Source: Beijerinckiaceae bacterium
GTDB taxonomy: Bacteria > Pseudomonadota > Alphaproteobacteria > Rhizobiales > Beijerinckiaceae
DNA: 53,084 nt
NCBI GenBank assembly: GCA_947478405.1
Contig: CANJVX010000020.1
Location: 1 to 53,084, forward strand
Direction of reading: 5' to 3'
The notes under the pieces are model-generated. The model was not told the origin of the DNA, searched no databases, and saw nothing but the letters and a program-made list of their open reading frames with translations. Shown piece after piece: positions 25,195 to 33,697 of this stretch (position 1 is the first letter of the stretch; the number at the start of each line of letters is the position of its first letter). Position numbers and translations under genes: made by a program.

Positions 25195-25250
25195 GTTTCC
25201 TTTAAAGAAACAAGGTTTCTAATGAGATCTTGCCTTTTAGCTTAAGTCAA
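25195..25250 (-). promoter_or_regulatory. Promoter and operator of the hydrolase operon
   Basis: Minus strand: -35 TTGACT (plus 25245-25250), 17-bp spacer, -10 TCTCAT (25222-25227), then GAAAC (25215-25219), N3, GTTTC (25207-25211), N7, GAAAC (25195-25199). It is the rightmost of the five complete promoter-operator units. Confidence 0.72.
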
Positions 25251-25459
25251 CATGTCCAATTTGATGCATGCATTACGAGGACGGATGTGTGCTAACGGCT
25301 GCGCCATATTGATCAGGGTTAAATTCACGCAGGCAGTTCCCTGCCCAAACGCAATTACCCTAACCGCCGGGTGCCTTTAGCTGATCAACAGGGCGTGGCT
25401 CTTTGCCAGTGACACCGGAACCACCGGCTCTCTATGCGGCATTTATGCTAATCTCCTTC
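25251..25459. other. Non-coding stretch between the catabolic cluster and the integration module
   Basis: No convincing gene, RNA gene or copy of the tRNA-Glu 3' end was seen here. It separates the operator-controlled catabolic genes from the hairpin and excisionase-like gene of the integration module. Confidence 0.5.
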
Positions 25460-25502
25460 AAATCTAAAAACCGCTACGGTTTTTAACCTCCTAATTAGAT
25501 TT
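25460..25502. promoter_or_regulatory. Nested inverted repeat in front of the excisionase-like gene
   Basis: An inner 9-bp hairpin TAAAAACCG-CTA-CGGTTTTTA (25465-25485) lies inside an outer pair AAATCTAA (25460-25467) / TTAGATTT (25495-25502). It sits 33 bp before the HTH gene. Possible roles are a terminator, an operator for the HTH protein or a recombinase/excisionase site; the sequence alone does not decide. Confidence 0.5.
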
Positions 25503-25534
25503 ACCGGATCTGGCCCCTGTCGTTGGCTACCGCC

Positions 25535-25858
25535 ATGACACGCGCTGAGAAAGCCCCCTTCCCGAACCAAAAGGTCCCCACCTGGGCCTTGGATAACGTC
25601 GCGCGGCCTCGCGGCCGTTCAGGCACGGGAGGACATGCAGCCAACAACGGCGAGCTTTTACGGGTTGATGAAGCTGCCCTCCACCTAAACGTCTCAGAAA
25701 AAACCGTCCGCCGTCTGATCAAGGCGAAGGCCTTATCGGTCATTCGCATCGGCCGCATGCTCCGCATCACCCCTAACGAGATTGACCGCTTCATCGCTGC
25801 GGCCTGCTGCCCCACCGACACTACCCAAATCTCAGCAGAGGAGGATGGCAATGACTAA
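25535..25858 (+). CDS. Excisionase-like helix-turn-helix protein
   Basis: 107 residues. The C-terminal half (about 45-95) is a MerR/excisionase-type HTH: LLRVDEAALHLNVSEKTVRRLIKAK followed by the wing VIRIGRMLRITPNEIDRFI. Such proteins act as recombination directionality factors or element regulators. The ATG at 25535 was preferred to a TTG at 25523. It is the first gene of the recombinase module, and the palindrome at 25460-25502 may be its target. Confidence 0.8.
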   Translation: MTRAEKAPFPNQKVPTWALDNVARPRGRSGTGGHAANNGELLRVDEAALHLNVSEKTVRRLIKAKALSVIRIGRMLRITPNEIDRFIAAACCPTDTTQISAEEDGND

Positions 25859-25965
25859 TTATTCTATTTTTCGTTATTAGGCCTTCATCAGAACCGCATT
25901 GTTCTTCTGTTTGCTGTAATAACGATTCTTCAACCTTGGCCCCTCAAGGCATAACGAGACCAAAG

Positions 25966-27690
25966 ATGACCACGAAGCCTCCTTCACGAAAGACCATCGC
26001 GGACCTTTTTCCTCTGATTTCCCAATCGGATATCGCGGAAAAAGCGAAAGCTGAGTTGGCCTCCGCAGTCCGCAAGGTCACAAGAGTTATTGGAACCGAC
26101 CCAAGTCTACTCCCCATCGATCCGCCAGGCCTAAGACGCCGCTTGGACGGGATCTCCCATCAAATGGCCGGGGTCAGTCGGGGTCGCTGGAATAATATCC
26201 GTTCACTCTTCGGGAAGGCCCTAGCGTTAGCCACCCCCATCCTCCCCGGCCGCAGCTTCACACCCATCATGCCAGAATGGCTGGCGCTGGCCGAACGCCT
26301 GGAGTTCGGCCGCCGCACTCGTCTTCTGCCGATGATGCGCCGCCTAAGCGAACTCAACATCGCGCCCCATCAGCTGACCCTCGCGGATCTTGAGGCCTAT
26401 CAAGTTGCAATCTGCGAAGACCGCCTCCGCACGAACCCAGAAAAAACGTGGGATACGCTTATCTGGTCGTGGAACGCTTGCGTGCGAGAGATCCCTGGCT
26501 GGCCGCAGGTCTCAGTCCCGCGCCTTGCTAAACGCGAAGTCTACACCTTTCCTTGGGAATACTTCCCCGCCTCTCTGCATGACGACGCCAAAGCCTATCT
26601 TCGACGTCTGGCTATGACGAGCCTTGAAGAGGATGGCCCCAACAAACCAGCGCGCCCCTCGACGCTTGAGACGCGCGAACGTCAATTGCGCATGGCAGCC
26701 TCCGCCGCTGTCCATCAAGGCATACCGCGTGAAGAACTTGTATCCCTTGAAGCCCTCGTTCGCTTCGATCGCTTCCAACAGATTTTGCGCTTCTTCTTGG
26801 ACCGGAATGGCGGACAACCATCCCCACAGTCTGGATATATGGCCTCGTTCTTAAAAACGGTCGCTAAATATTGGCTCAAACTGGATGAAGACGCCCTGCG
26901 CCCATATGAGAAAATCAGCGGCCGCTTCAATCAAAAAAACCGCCGTCGGAAAATGACCACAAAGAACCGCGAGCGCCTTCGCCCGTTCGATGATCCTGAG
27001 ATGGTTCAAAAATTTCTGTCTTTGCCCTTCAAAATCCGGGAGGACGTGGAGAAAGACAAGAAGAGCCCGATCAAACGCCGCGCAATTCGCGCCCAGATGG
27101 CTGCCGCAATCGCAATCCTCCAAATCATGCCCGTGCGACGTAAAAACATCCACGAAATCGATATGAACAAACATCTCATTCAGCGCGGTAAGCGCCTCTA
27201 CCTCGTCTTCGACGACGATGACGTGAAGAATGAGGAGCCCGTTGACTTTGAATTTACGCTAGAAACCAAGGAATTGGTCGCATGGTATGTACGCGAATAT
27301 CGGCCTCACCTGCTGCGCGCTGAGACAAGCGCTTTATTTCCTGGAGAGGGCGCTGGCCCAAAAAGTGCCGGCACATTATCCGGCCAGGTCAAGAAGATCA
27401 TCCATGATTACCTTGGGCTTGAATTCAACATGCACTTGTTCCGCCACGCCGGAACAAAGATTTATCTGGATGTGCGCCCCGGAAATTATGAAGTCATGCG
27501 CCGTGTTCTGGGTCACCGCTCCATCAACACAACAACATCCACCTATGCTGGAGCAGAGAACAAAACTGCGGGCTTGCACTTCGCAGCAGTTCTCAACGAA
27601 CGCCGCAAGTCGAGCGAATTGCCGGAACGCCTGCGCCCGCCTCGTCGAAAGACAAAAAAGGACAAGGGTAATAAAGGAGGCGACACATGA
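25966..27690 (+). CDS. Tyrosine recombinase, large (574 aa)
   Basis: Site-specific recombinase/integrase with the catalytic set visible: arginine I at MPVRRKNI (R391 or R392), H490-x-x-R493 (MHLFRHAG), H517 in VLGHRS and the nucleophile Y527 in STYAG. The long N-terminal part (to about residue 370) would hold the core-binding domains. Family members rejoin DNA through a 3'-phosphotyrosine. The stop overlaps the ATG of a second tyrosine recombinase by 4 bp. The ATG at 25966 was preferred to an upstream TTG. Confidence 0.92.
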   Translation: MTTKPPSRKTIADLFPLISQSDIAEKAKAELASAVRKVTRVIGTDPSLLPIDPPGLRRRLDGISHQMAGVSRGRWNNIRSLFGKALALATPILPGRSFTPIMPEWLALAERLEFGRRTRLLPMMRRLSELNIAPHQLTLADLEAYQVAICEDRLRTNPEKTWDTLIWSWNACVREIPGWPQVSVPRLAKREVYTFPWEYFPASLHDDAKAYLRRLAMTSLEEDGPNKPARPSTLETRERQLRMAASAAVHQGIPREELVSLEALVRFDRFQQILRFFLDRNGGQPSPQSGYMASFLKTVAKYWLKLDEDALRPYEKISGRFNQKNRRRKMTTKNRERLRPFDDPEMVQKFLSLPFKIREDVEKDKKSPIKRRAIRAQMAAAIAILQIMPVRRKNIHEIDMNKHLIQRGKRLYLVFDDDDVKNEEPVDFEFTLETKELVAWYVREYRPHLLRAETSALFPGEGAGPKSAGTLSGQVKKIIHDYLGLEFNMHLFRHAGTKIYLDVRPGNYEVMRRVLGHRSINTTTSTYAGAENKTAGLHFAAVLNERRKSSELPERLRPPRRKTKKDKGNKGGDT

Positions 27691-28778
27691 GCGGTGGTCC
27701 CTACGGGCGCGGCAAAGCGCCGGAACGTGCATGTCTGAAGCCGAAGGACTGGCCAGACGATGATAGGCAGATCTGGGAACAGGCCTGCCAGCCGGCAGAT
27801 ATTCTGTCGCTTGATGCAGGCCTCCGGGCCAATCATGCCCAAATTTCCAATTTCAAAGCACAACAAGGCTATGGGCGCTGGCTGACCTTTCTGTACTTTA
27901 ACGACAAAGATGCACTCTCGTTGAAAGCGGCAGATCGCATTACGAGCGGGCGGGTCATCGCCTATGTGCAATGCCTACAAGGGCTAGGTAATAGCACCCA
28001 GACGATCATGAGCCGCCTGCAGGAATTAGGGGAAGCCGCAAAAGTCTTTGATCCCGATCGTAAGTGGTCATTTATCAATAAGCTTGCCGCCAAAGTCCGC
28101 GCCCACCATAAGCCGGCGCGCTCCAAGAAGCACCTCAAACTCTCTGACGAATTGGTGGGCCTCGGCAAAAGCCTTATGGACCAAGCAAAGTCAGCCGATG
28201 AGCTTGAGGCTGCCATTCTTTTTCGAGATGGGCTCATGATTGCTATGACAGCCTATGTCCCATTCCGACGACGCAACATTGCCAAAAGCAAAATCGGCGA
28301 AAACCTCATTCCAATGGGGGGCATTTATCTACTAATCCTCAATGAGAAAGAAACCAAAACCTACAACGAGCAGGAATTCTATGTAGCCGAAGATCTCATC
28401 GAGCCCCTCGACGAATATCTCCAAAAATATCGCCCTTATCTGATGTCGCGCACGGGGCGTTGGACAAAACCTGTCAGCCATGAACTTTGGGTATCCAAAG
28501 ACGGCTCGCCCATGACCCAGATCGCCATTTACGATCGCATCTGCCATCGTACCGGAGAGGCTTTTGGGACACCCATGAACCCGCATCTATTCCGTGATGC
28601 TGCAGCAACCCTCATGGCAATAGCCGATCCAGCCCATGTGCGGATTGCCGCCCCTCTATTAGGGCACCGCACCTTCGCAACAACCGAGCGCTATTACCAG
28701 CAAGCAACGGCCATGCAAGCGCACCGCAATTTTGTTAATGTCATCCGCAGTCTGGGAGGCCCTAATGAAGACGAATAA
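27687..28778 (+). CDS. Tyrosine recombinase, small (363 aa)
   Basis: A second recombinase in the same operon. The arginine I motif YVPFRRRNI (about R194-196) is very like the MPVRRKNI of its neighbour. H300-x-x-R303 (NPHLFRD), H327 in LLGHRT and Y336 or Y337 in TTERYYQQ complete the site. Tandem, co-translated tyrosine recombinases are known in Tn554-like and recombinase-trio elements, where all are needed for movement. It overlaps the next gene by 14 bp. Confidence 0.92.
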   Translation: MSGGPYGRGKAPERACLKPKDWPDDDRQIWEQACQPADILSLDAGLRANHAQISNFKAQQGYGRWLTFLYFNDKDALSLKAADRITSGRVIAYVQCLQGLGNSTQTIMSRLQELGEAAKVFDPDRKWSFINKLAAKVRAHHKPARSKKHLKLSDELVGLGKSLMDQAKSADELEAAILFRDGLMIAMTAYVPFRRRNIAKSKIGENLIPMGGIYLLILNEKETKTYNEQEFYVAEDLIEPLDEYLQKYRPYLMSRTGRWTKPVSHELWVSKDGSPMTQIAIYDRICHRTGEAFGTPMNPHLFRDAAATLMAIADPAHVRIAAPLLGHRTFATTERYYQQATAMQAHRNFVNVIRSLGGPNEDE

Positions 28779-29577
28779 TAAAAAACTTTCGACCAAGAAA
28801 AGTGAAACGCAAGTAGATTACGAAATTAAACGCCCATCTGAAGGAACAATCGGGGCAATTGCGCAGGATATGCGGCTGACCGCGCAACAGGCTACAGCGC
28901 TATACCATGCGGTTGATCATGCTTTTTCACAGATCAATCTCTATAAGCAAAGAAATCATTCTCCTCAGAAGAGGAAAGACCTGATTGCCCGGATGCGCAA
29001 TCTTGAAAAAGTCTTAGCCAAACTCGATTATGAAATCACCCGAAGCAAAAGCTATATGAGCGACTATCTACCCTTTGATGCTCTGGAGATGATTGGAACC
29101 CGTTCATCACCAGCTTTTGTGAAAGAGGTTTTGGGTGAAAAATCCATCTCTCCATCGATTGACCGTCAAATCAGTTCTGAGTTTGCAGAGAAAGATAAAG
29201 TCGATCTTATGAAGATCGATTCCTTCTTGCATCCTATTTTGCAAGCCGTTGGATTAAAACATGGACCGGAGCTGTTTGAGCATTATATCAGCGACCTGCT
29301 TACCACTCTCGTAACCTGGCGGCTCTTGAACGCTGATAGCTCAAAAAAACGCCCTACCCTCGTCTATCGCCAACATCTCGTCCGAATATTGATCCTGTTT
29401 TCAGAAGATATTTTGGGCAAGCGTGCAGCCAAAAGCCCGAACGGGAAATTCGTTGTTCTATGCGAACAAGTTCTCACTGCATGTGGACTTCAAGGCATGA
29501 CAATCGGCCCATCGATACCAAAATTGGTAGAAGAGCTCTACTCCGCTACTGGCACAAATGGGGCAAAGAAGAAATGA
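28765..29577 (+). CDS. Unrecognised protein of the recombinase operon (270 aa)
   Basis: I do not recognise this protein. It is helical and charged: a lysine-rich N-terminus (KTNNKKLSTKKSE), a probable coiled-coil around residues 50-95 (QKRKDLIARMRNLEKVLAKL) and a hydrophobic, tryptophan-containing middle (TLVTWRLLNAD). No R/H-x-x-R/Y recombinase signature or helix-turn-helix is visible. The start overlaps the small tyrosine recombinase by 14 bp behind GGGAGG, so it is expressed with both recombinases. By position it resembles the third gene of recombinase trios, but the family is not established. Confidence 0.75.
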   Translation: MKTNNKKLSTKKSETQVDYEIKRPSEGTIGAIAQDMRLTAQQATALYHAVDHAFSQINLYKQRNHSPQKRKDLIARMRNLEKVLAKLDYEITRSKSYMSDYLPFDALEMIGTRSSPAFVKEVLGEKSISPSIDRQISSEFAEKDKVDLMKIDSFLHPILQAVGLKHGPELFEHYISDLLTTLVTWRLLNADSSKKRPTLVYRQHLVRILILFSEDILGKRAAKSPNGKFVVLCEQVLTACGLQGMTIGPSIPKLVEELYSATGTNGAKKK

Positions 29578-29659
29578 GCCCAGAAAGTGTAAAATACCCC
29601 GGCCATTTTCTTGGACTTCCTAAATCGAGTTACCTCGCAGACCGTGCAATGTCTGCCAT

Positions 29660-29899
29660 ATGCCGAGGGCAAAAAAGACATATCGGGCTCAAACCCAGAA
29701 CAACGGAACTCCACAAACAGGAGCTCCAAATGCCCTGCCGCGCGCCCTCAATCAACGCGCCCGTAACCGCACAATCGAATGCCGCTGGCTACCAGATGTC
29801 GAGAGCGAATTGGGCGCGACAAGTCCGGTCACCTCTGCCGAACTGGATGCTGTCTGTCAGCTTTTGGGGGAAGACTTTGAGCGCCTCTTACGAGACTGA
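29660..29899 (+). CDS. Small hypothetical protein upstream of the serine recombinase
   Basis: 79 residues with a basic N-terminus (MPRAKKTYRAQTQNNG) and an acidic, helical end (SAELDAVCQLLGEDFERLLRD). The composition looks like a real small protein, perhaps a recombinase accessory factor. No strong ribosome site is seen. A second open frame, 29574-29990, starts with an ATGA overlap on the preceding gene and runs to the serine recombinase; its translation looks less protein-like. One of the two probably is translated. Confidence 0.45.
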   Translation: MPRAKKTYRAQTQNNGTPQTGAPNALPRALNQRARNRTIECRWLPDVESELGATSPVTSAELDAVCQLLGEDFERLLRD

Positions 29900-29986
29900 G
29901 GAAAGCGGGGGATTGATTGGAGCAATCACGAGCAAGAGGCTTTTGCTGGATCTGCCGAGTGATAGGCTCGTCCAGAAGGTGATCCG

Positions 29987-31669
29987 ATGAGCTTCAAAAC
30001 GTCTTCCATCCCGAATGAGAGCGGACCCAAGCGGGCGGCTCTTTACTTGCGCGTTAGCACAGGCCGCCAAGCGGCAGGGGATGTCTCCATCCCCTCACAG
30101 CGAGACCTGACGAAACGCTATTGCGATGCGCAGAGCTGGGTCGTTGCGACAGAGTTTGTAGAGCCAGGAGCATCGGCGACAGATGATAGGCGCCCGGTCT
30201 TTCAACGAATGCTGGAAGAAGCAGCATCCCCAGACCGTCGCTTTGATATAATCTGCATTCACGCCTTTTCGCGCTTCTATCGCAATGGCGCAGAAATGGA
30301 GCTCACGATCCGCCGCCTGCGCAAAATGGGGGTTGAGGTCATCTCAGTGACCCAGCCGACCGGCGACGATCCCTCTCAAGAATTAATGCGCAAAATCATA
30401 GGCGTCTTCGACGAGTACACATCACGTGAAAACGGCAAGAATGTCATTCGCTCTATGAGAGAATCTGCCAAACAAGGTTTTTGGAACGGAGCCCGCGCAC
30501 CTCTGGGCTATCGCATCGTTGATGCTGAAAAACGGGGCTCCAAAATCAAGAAACGGCTCGATATTGATCCGGTTGAGGCTGAAACTCTTCGCCTGATTTA
30601 TCAGCTCTATACAGAGGGCGACGGGCATTCAGCCCCACTCGGGATCAAAGACACATGCAAATGGCTCAACAGCCATGGCTACCGAACCCGCCTTGGGTCC
30701 ACATTTGGTGTTGGTCCACTGCACAAGATCCTGACCAATGCAGGTTATGCGACCGGCAAGTGGCCTTTTGGCAAACTCAACTCCCGCACCGGGCAATTGC
30801 ACGACCCCTCGCTCATCGTCGACGTTCCCGTTCCGCCCATTATCTCGATGGAATTATTTGAGCGTGTTCAAGCCCGTCTTGCGATGAATAATCCCCGAGT
30901 GACCCCGCCGCGTGTGGTGAACGGCCCGATCCTGCTTTCAGGCCTCGCAACTTGTGCCACCTGCAGCGCTAGCATGACCCGCACAGGAACAACGCGCCGC
31001 CATAAGAGCTATACATATTACAGCTGCAGCGGCTGTCAGCGGAAGGGCAAGTCTGTCTGCAAGGGACGCCACGTTCCCATGCCTAAGCTTGACGCACTTG
31101 TCCTTCAAAACGTCAAAGAACAACTTCTCGTCCCCGAACGCCTGACAAGTATCCTCGAGGCGCTCATGGAACGACGCTCTGAAAAAGATCAGGCCGTTGC
31201 AGATCGCCGTAAATCTCTGGAAGGCGAGTTAAGCGAAAAGAAGGACAAACTCGCCCGCCTCTACCGCGCGATTGAAGAAGGGGTGGCAGATCTCGACGCC
31301 GACCTAAAAGAACGTATCAACACCCTGAAGAACGAACGAGACATCGTCCATTCCACCCTCGAGCGGATTGAGATCCAAGCCCGTCAAGGCTTCAGGGTCA
31401 CGCCAGAACACATCGAGGCCTTCTCCAAGCTCATGCGTGAAAAGCTCGATAACGGTGACACACAAGCCCGCAAGGCCTATCTCAGGTCCGTCATCTCAAG
31501 GATTGAAGTCGACGACAAAACTGTCCGTATCATCGGAGAAAAAGCCTCGCTGGTCGACGTCATCGCGGGACGCCAGACACACGCGGGAAATGTTCGTGGT
31601 TTTGTACGTAAATGGCGCGACCTAGGGGAATCGAACCCCTCTTTGCTGCGTGAAAGGCAGCCGTCCTAA
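29987..31669 (+). CDS. Large serine recombinase
   Basis: 560 residues. The resolvase domain has the catalytic serine S24 in YLRVSTGRQ and conserved arginines such as in FSRFYRNG. A recombinase domain follows (GFWNGARAPLGYR), then a zinc ribbon (C323, C326, C347, C350) and a coiled-coil (about 390-470), as in phage-type large serine integrases. Its last 18 codons and stop lie antisense within the tRNA-Glu gene, so the terminal WRDLGESNPSLL sequence is encoded by the tRNA. This is usual for enzymes whose gene borders the attachment site. Confidence 0.93.
   Translation: MSFKTSSIPNESGPKRAALYLRVSTGRQAAGDVSIPSQRDLTKRYCDAQSWVVATEFVEPGASATDDRRPVFQRMLEEAASPDRRFDIICIHAFSRFYRNGAEMELTIRRLRKMGVEVISVTQPTGDDPSQELMRKIIGVFDEYTSRENGKNVIRSMRESAKQGFWNGARAPLGYRIVDAEKRGSKIKKRLDIDPVEAETLRLIYQLYTEGDGHSAPLGIKDTCKWLNSHGYRTRLGSTFGVGPLHKILTNAGYATGKWPFGKLNSRTGQLHDPSLIVDVPVPPIISMELFERVQARLAMNNPRVTPPRVVNGPILLSGLATCATCSASMTRTGTTRRHKSYTYYSCSGCQRKGKSVCKGRHVPMPKLDALVLQNVKEQLLVPERLTSILEALMERRSEKDQAVADRRKSLEGELSEKKDKLARLYRAIEEGVADLDADLKERINTLKNERDIVHSTLERIEIQARQGFRVTPEHIEAFSKLMREKLDNGDTQARKAYLRSVISRIEVDDKTVRIIGEKASLVDVIAGRQTHAGNVRGFVRKWRDLGESNPSLLRERQPS
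31613..31669. other. Probable right attachment site in the tRNA-Glu 3' part
   Basis: The recombinase module stops within the 3' half of an intact tRNA gene and GC-rich core genes start directly after it, as expected for att at the tRNA 3' end. No second copy of the tRNA 3' sequence was found in the window, so the left attachment site would be beyond position 1 or is not tRNA-derived. Confidence 0.5.
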
Positions 31670-31687
31670 CCGATAGACGAAGGTCGC
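31613..31687 (-). tRNA. tRNA-Glu (anticodon UUC)
   Basis: 75 nt with CCA encoded. The acceptor stem GCGACCT pairs perfectly with AGGTCGC, the D stem is GTCT/GGAC, the anticodon loop CTTTCAC contains TTC, and the T arm is AGGGG-TTCGATT-CCCCT. The 3' half (31613-31669) is covered antisense by the end of the serine recombinase gene. Confidence 0.96.
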
Positions 31688-31803
31688 GCGGAACGTCCAA
31701 CAAGCCGTTTCACACAGCTCGCGGACGGGTTGGGGTATAGTAGGCCGTCCGCTCTCTGGCAAGCCTCAGCCCTGACTTTCTGCCTCGAAACGCTCACTTT
31801 TCG

Positions 31804-33633
31804 CTAGCTCATGCGACGTTCGGGCACAGCCATGTCGATGAGCCGCATCTGCACGCGTTCACGTCCGCCCCAGCTGTCGAGTGAGAGTGTTCCAGCCAAG
31901 TGGGCGCTTTGCCCCTCGCGCGCGCGCAAGGCGGCCCCCAGAGCGCTGTCTGCGGCCCGAAAGGCCATCAGATCAATCCCTGCTCCATCGCCCGCAACGG
32001 CGCGGATTTTAAGGTGATTGGTTCCCACGGGAATCACTTTGGCAATACGGTGGTCGGGCAGCACAAAAACCGGCTCCGGATTACCCGCGCCATAGGGGCC
32101 TGCGGCCTCCAGCATGCGCACCAGATCGGGCGTTGCGCCGGCCGCCGTCAGCGCCGCATCAATCGAGAGCGCATCATGGGCTCGGGCGCGCTCCACAATC
32201 TCGCCCAGCCTCGCCTCAAGGAACGAGCGGAAATCCACAAGCCTTCCCTTTTCAATCGTGAGCCCGGCCGCCATGGCATGTCCACCGCCCTTCACCAGCA
32301 AACCCTCATCGACCGCGGCACGCACGATGCGGCCTAGATCGACGCCAGGGATGGAACGCGCAGAGCCCGTGCCGAGCTTGCCATTCATTGCAATGGCAAA
32401 AGCGGGTTTCCGGAATTTTTCTTTCAGCCGCGAGGCCACCAGCCCCACCACACCGGGATGCCATCCCTCGCCCGCTGTCACCACGCAGGCGCCGGTTTCA
32501 TCAAGGCCCGCGGCAAGTGCTTCGGCTTCGGCTTGCGCGACCGTCTCCACTTCTATCGTCTGGCGCTCGCCATTCAACCGGTGCAATTCGGCAGCCATGC
32601 GTGCGGCCTCATCCTCATCATGCAGCATGAGCAATTTGGCGCCCAGTGCCGCATCGCCAATGCGTCCACCCGCATTGATGCGCGGGCCGATAAGATAACC
32701 CAGGTGATAGGGACGCGGCGGGCCATCCGCGCGCGCCACATCGAACAAATGGCGCAAGCCCACGCGTCCGCGCGCGCGCATGACGGCCAGACCCTTTGCG
32801 ACAAAAGCGCGGTTCAAGCCTTTCAGCGGCACGACATCGGCAATGGTTGCCAGAGCAACAAGATCAAGCTCGGCGAGCAGATCGGGGACGGGCCTGTCTG
32901 GCGTCCAGAAGCCCTTGTCACGCAGCGCTCTGTTGAGCGCGATGATGACCATATAGACGACGCCTGCAGCACACAGATGGCCAAGGCCAGACAAGTCATC
33001 CTGTCGGTTCGGATTGACGATGGCAAATGCCTCGGGAAGAATCTCAGGCGCTTGGTGGTGATCGATGACCAGGGTTTCGAGACCCAGTTTTTGGGCTTCC
33101 CCAATCGGTTCGAAAGATGTGGTCCCGCAATCAACTGTCACAAGAAGCTTGGCGCCTTCGGAACTGAGCTTTTTGATAGCCTCTACATTGGGCCCGTAGC
33201 CTTCGAAAATCCGGTCTGGAATATGGATTACAAACGGCGTTCCGCAAGCGGTGAGAAAATCACCGAGCAAGGCTGACGAACAGGCGCCATCGACGTCGTA
33301 ATCGCCAAAGATCGCGATTTTGTCGCCAGCCAAGATCGCCTGCATGAGACGTGCGACCAGCACCTCCATGCCAACAAGAATATTGGGGTCGGGCATTAAG
33401 GCGCGAATGGTAGGATCGAGAAAGGACCCGACATCGTCGGGAGTCACACCGCGCCCAGCCAAAACCCGCGCCAGAAGATCGGGGTGGCCATGCAATTGGA
33501 CGATGGCTTCCGCCCGCCCCTGCGCTTCCAGATCAAGCCGGTCACGCCAGGCCCGTCCCAAAGCCGATTGCGCCACGCCTAGGAAAAGGCGTCGCGGCAA
33601 CGTCCCGGGATTGGAATCGGCACCTTGGCTCAT
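31804..33633 (-). CDS. recJ: Single-stranded-DNA-specific exonuclease RecJ
   Basis: 609 residues of the DHH phosphoesterase family, the 5'-3' ssDNA exonuclease of recombination and mismatch repair. The metal-binding motifs are FGDYDVDGACSSALL (D111-D115), VTVDCGTTS and VIDHHQAPE (DHH at 191-193), followed by the DHHA1 domain (GEGWHPGVVGLVASRL and GGGHAMAAG). Length and layout are normal. It is the last of a run of same-strand genes hom, glpX, recJ, separated from glpX by 166 bp including a terminator. Confidence 0.97.
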   Translation of the reverse strand: MSQGADSNPGTLPRRLFLGVAQSALGRAWRDRLDLEAQGRAEAIVQLHGHPDLLARVLAGRGVTPDDVGSFLDPTIRALMPDPNILVGMEVLVARLMQAILAGDKIAIFGDYDVDGACSSALLGDFLTACGTPFVIHIPDRIFEGYGPNVEAIKKLSSEGAKLLVTVDCGTTSFEPIGEAQKLGLETLVIDHHQAPEILPEAFAIVNPNRQDDLSGLGHLCAAGVVYMVIIALNRALRDKGFWTPDRPVPDLLAELDLVALATIADVVPLKGLNRAFVAKGLAVMRARGRVGLRHLFDVARADGPPRPYHLGYLIGPRINAGGRIGDAALGAKLLMLHDEDEAARMAAELHRLNGERQTIEVETVAQAEAEALAAGLDETGACVVTAGEGWHPGVVGLVASRLKEKFRKPAFAIAMNGKLGTGSARSIPGVDLGRIVRAAVDEGLLVKGGGHAMAAGLTIEKGRLVDFRSFLEARLGEIVERARAHDALSIDAALTAAGATPDLVRMLEAAGPYGAGNPEPVFVLPDHRIAKVIPVGTNHLKIRAVAGDGAGIDLMAFRAADSALGAALRAREGQSAHLAGTLSLDSWGGRERVQMRLIDMAVPERRMS

Positions 33634-33697
33634 GCCCTTTTATGACACAGACAGATGACAGGTGTGAGCATGCGCAGATGGGATCATGGGGATGGCA

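Larger units (their letters stand above)
1..31612. mobile_element. Probable genomic island (right end at tRNA-Glu, left end not seen)
   Basis: A lower-GC catabolic cluster plus a recombinase module abuts a tRNA gene, while the genes to the right are conserved, GC-richer housekeeping genes carrying REP-like repeats that were not seen to the left. That the module and the catabolic cluster form one element is inference. No conjugation or replication genes are visible. Confidence 0.5.

Noticed and set aside
25251-25459. Left attachment site matching the tRNA-Glu 3' end
   Set aside because: No copy of the TTCGATTCCCCT-type sequence is found here or elsewhere to the left in the window.
29460-29573. 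5' extension of the frame 29574-29990
   Set aside because: It overlaps the end of the 270-aa gene without a ribosome site; only the part from 29574 is worth considering.
32458-33276. 272-codon frame on the plus strand
   Set aside because: Antisense to recJ; no ribosome site and no recognisable content.
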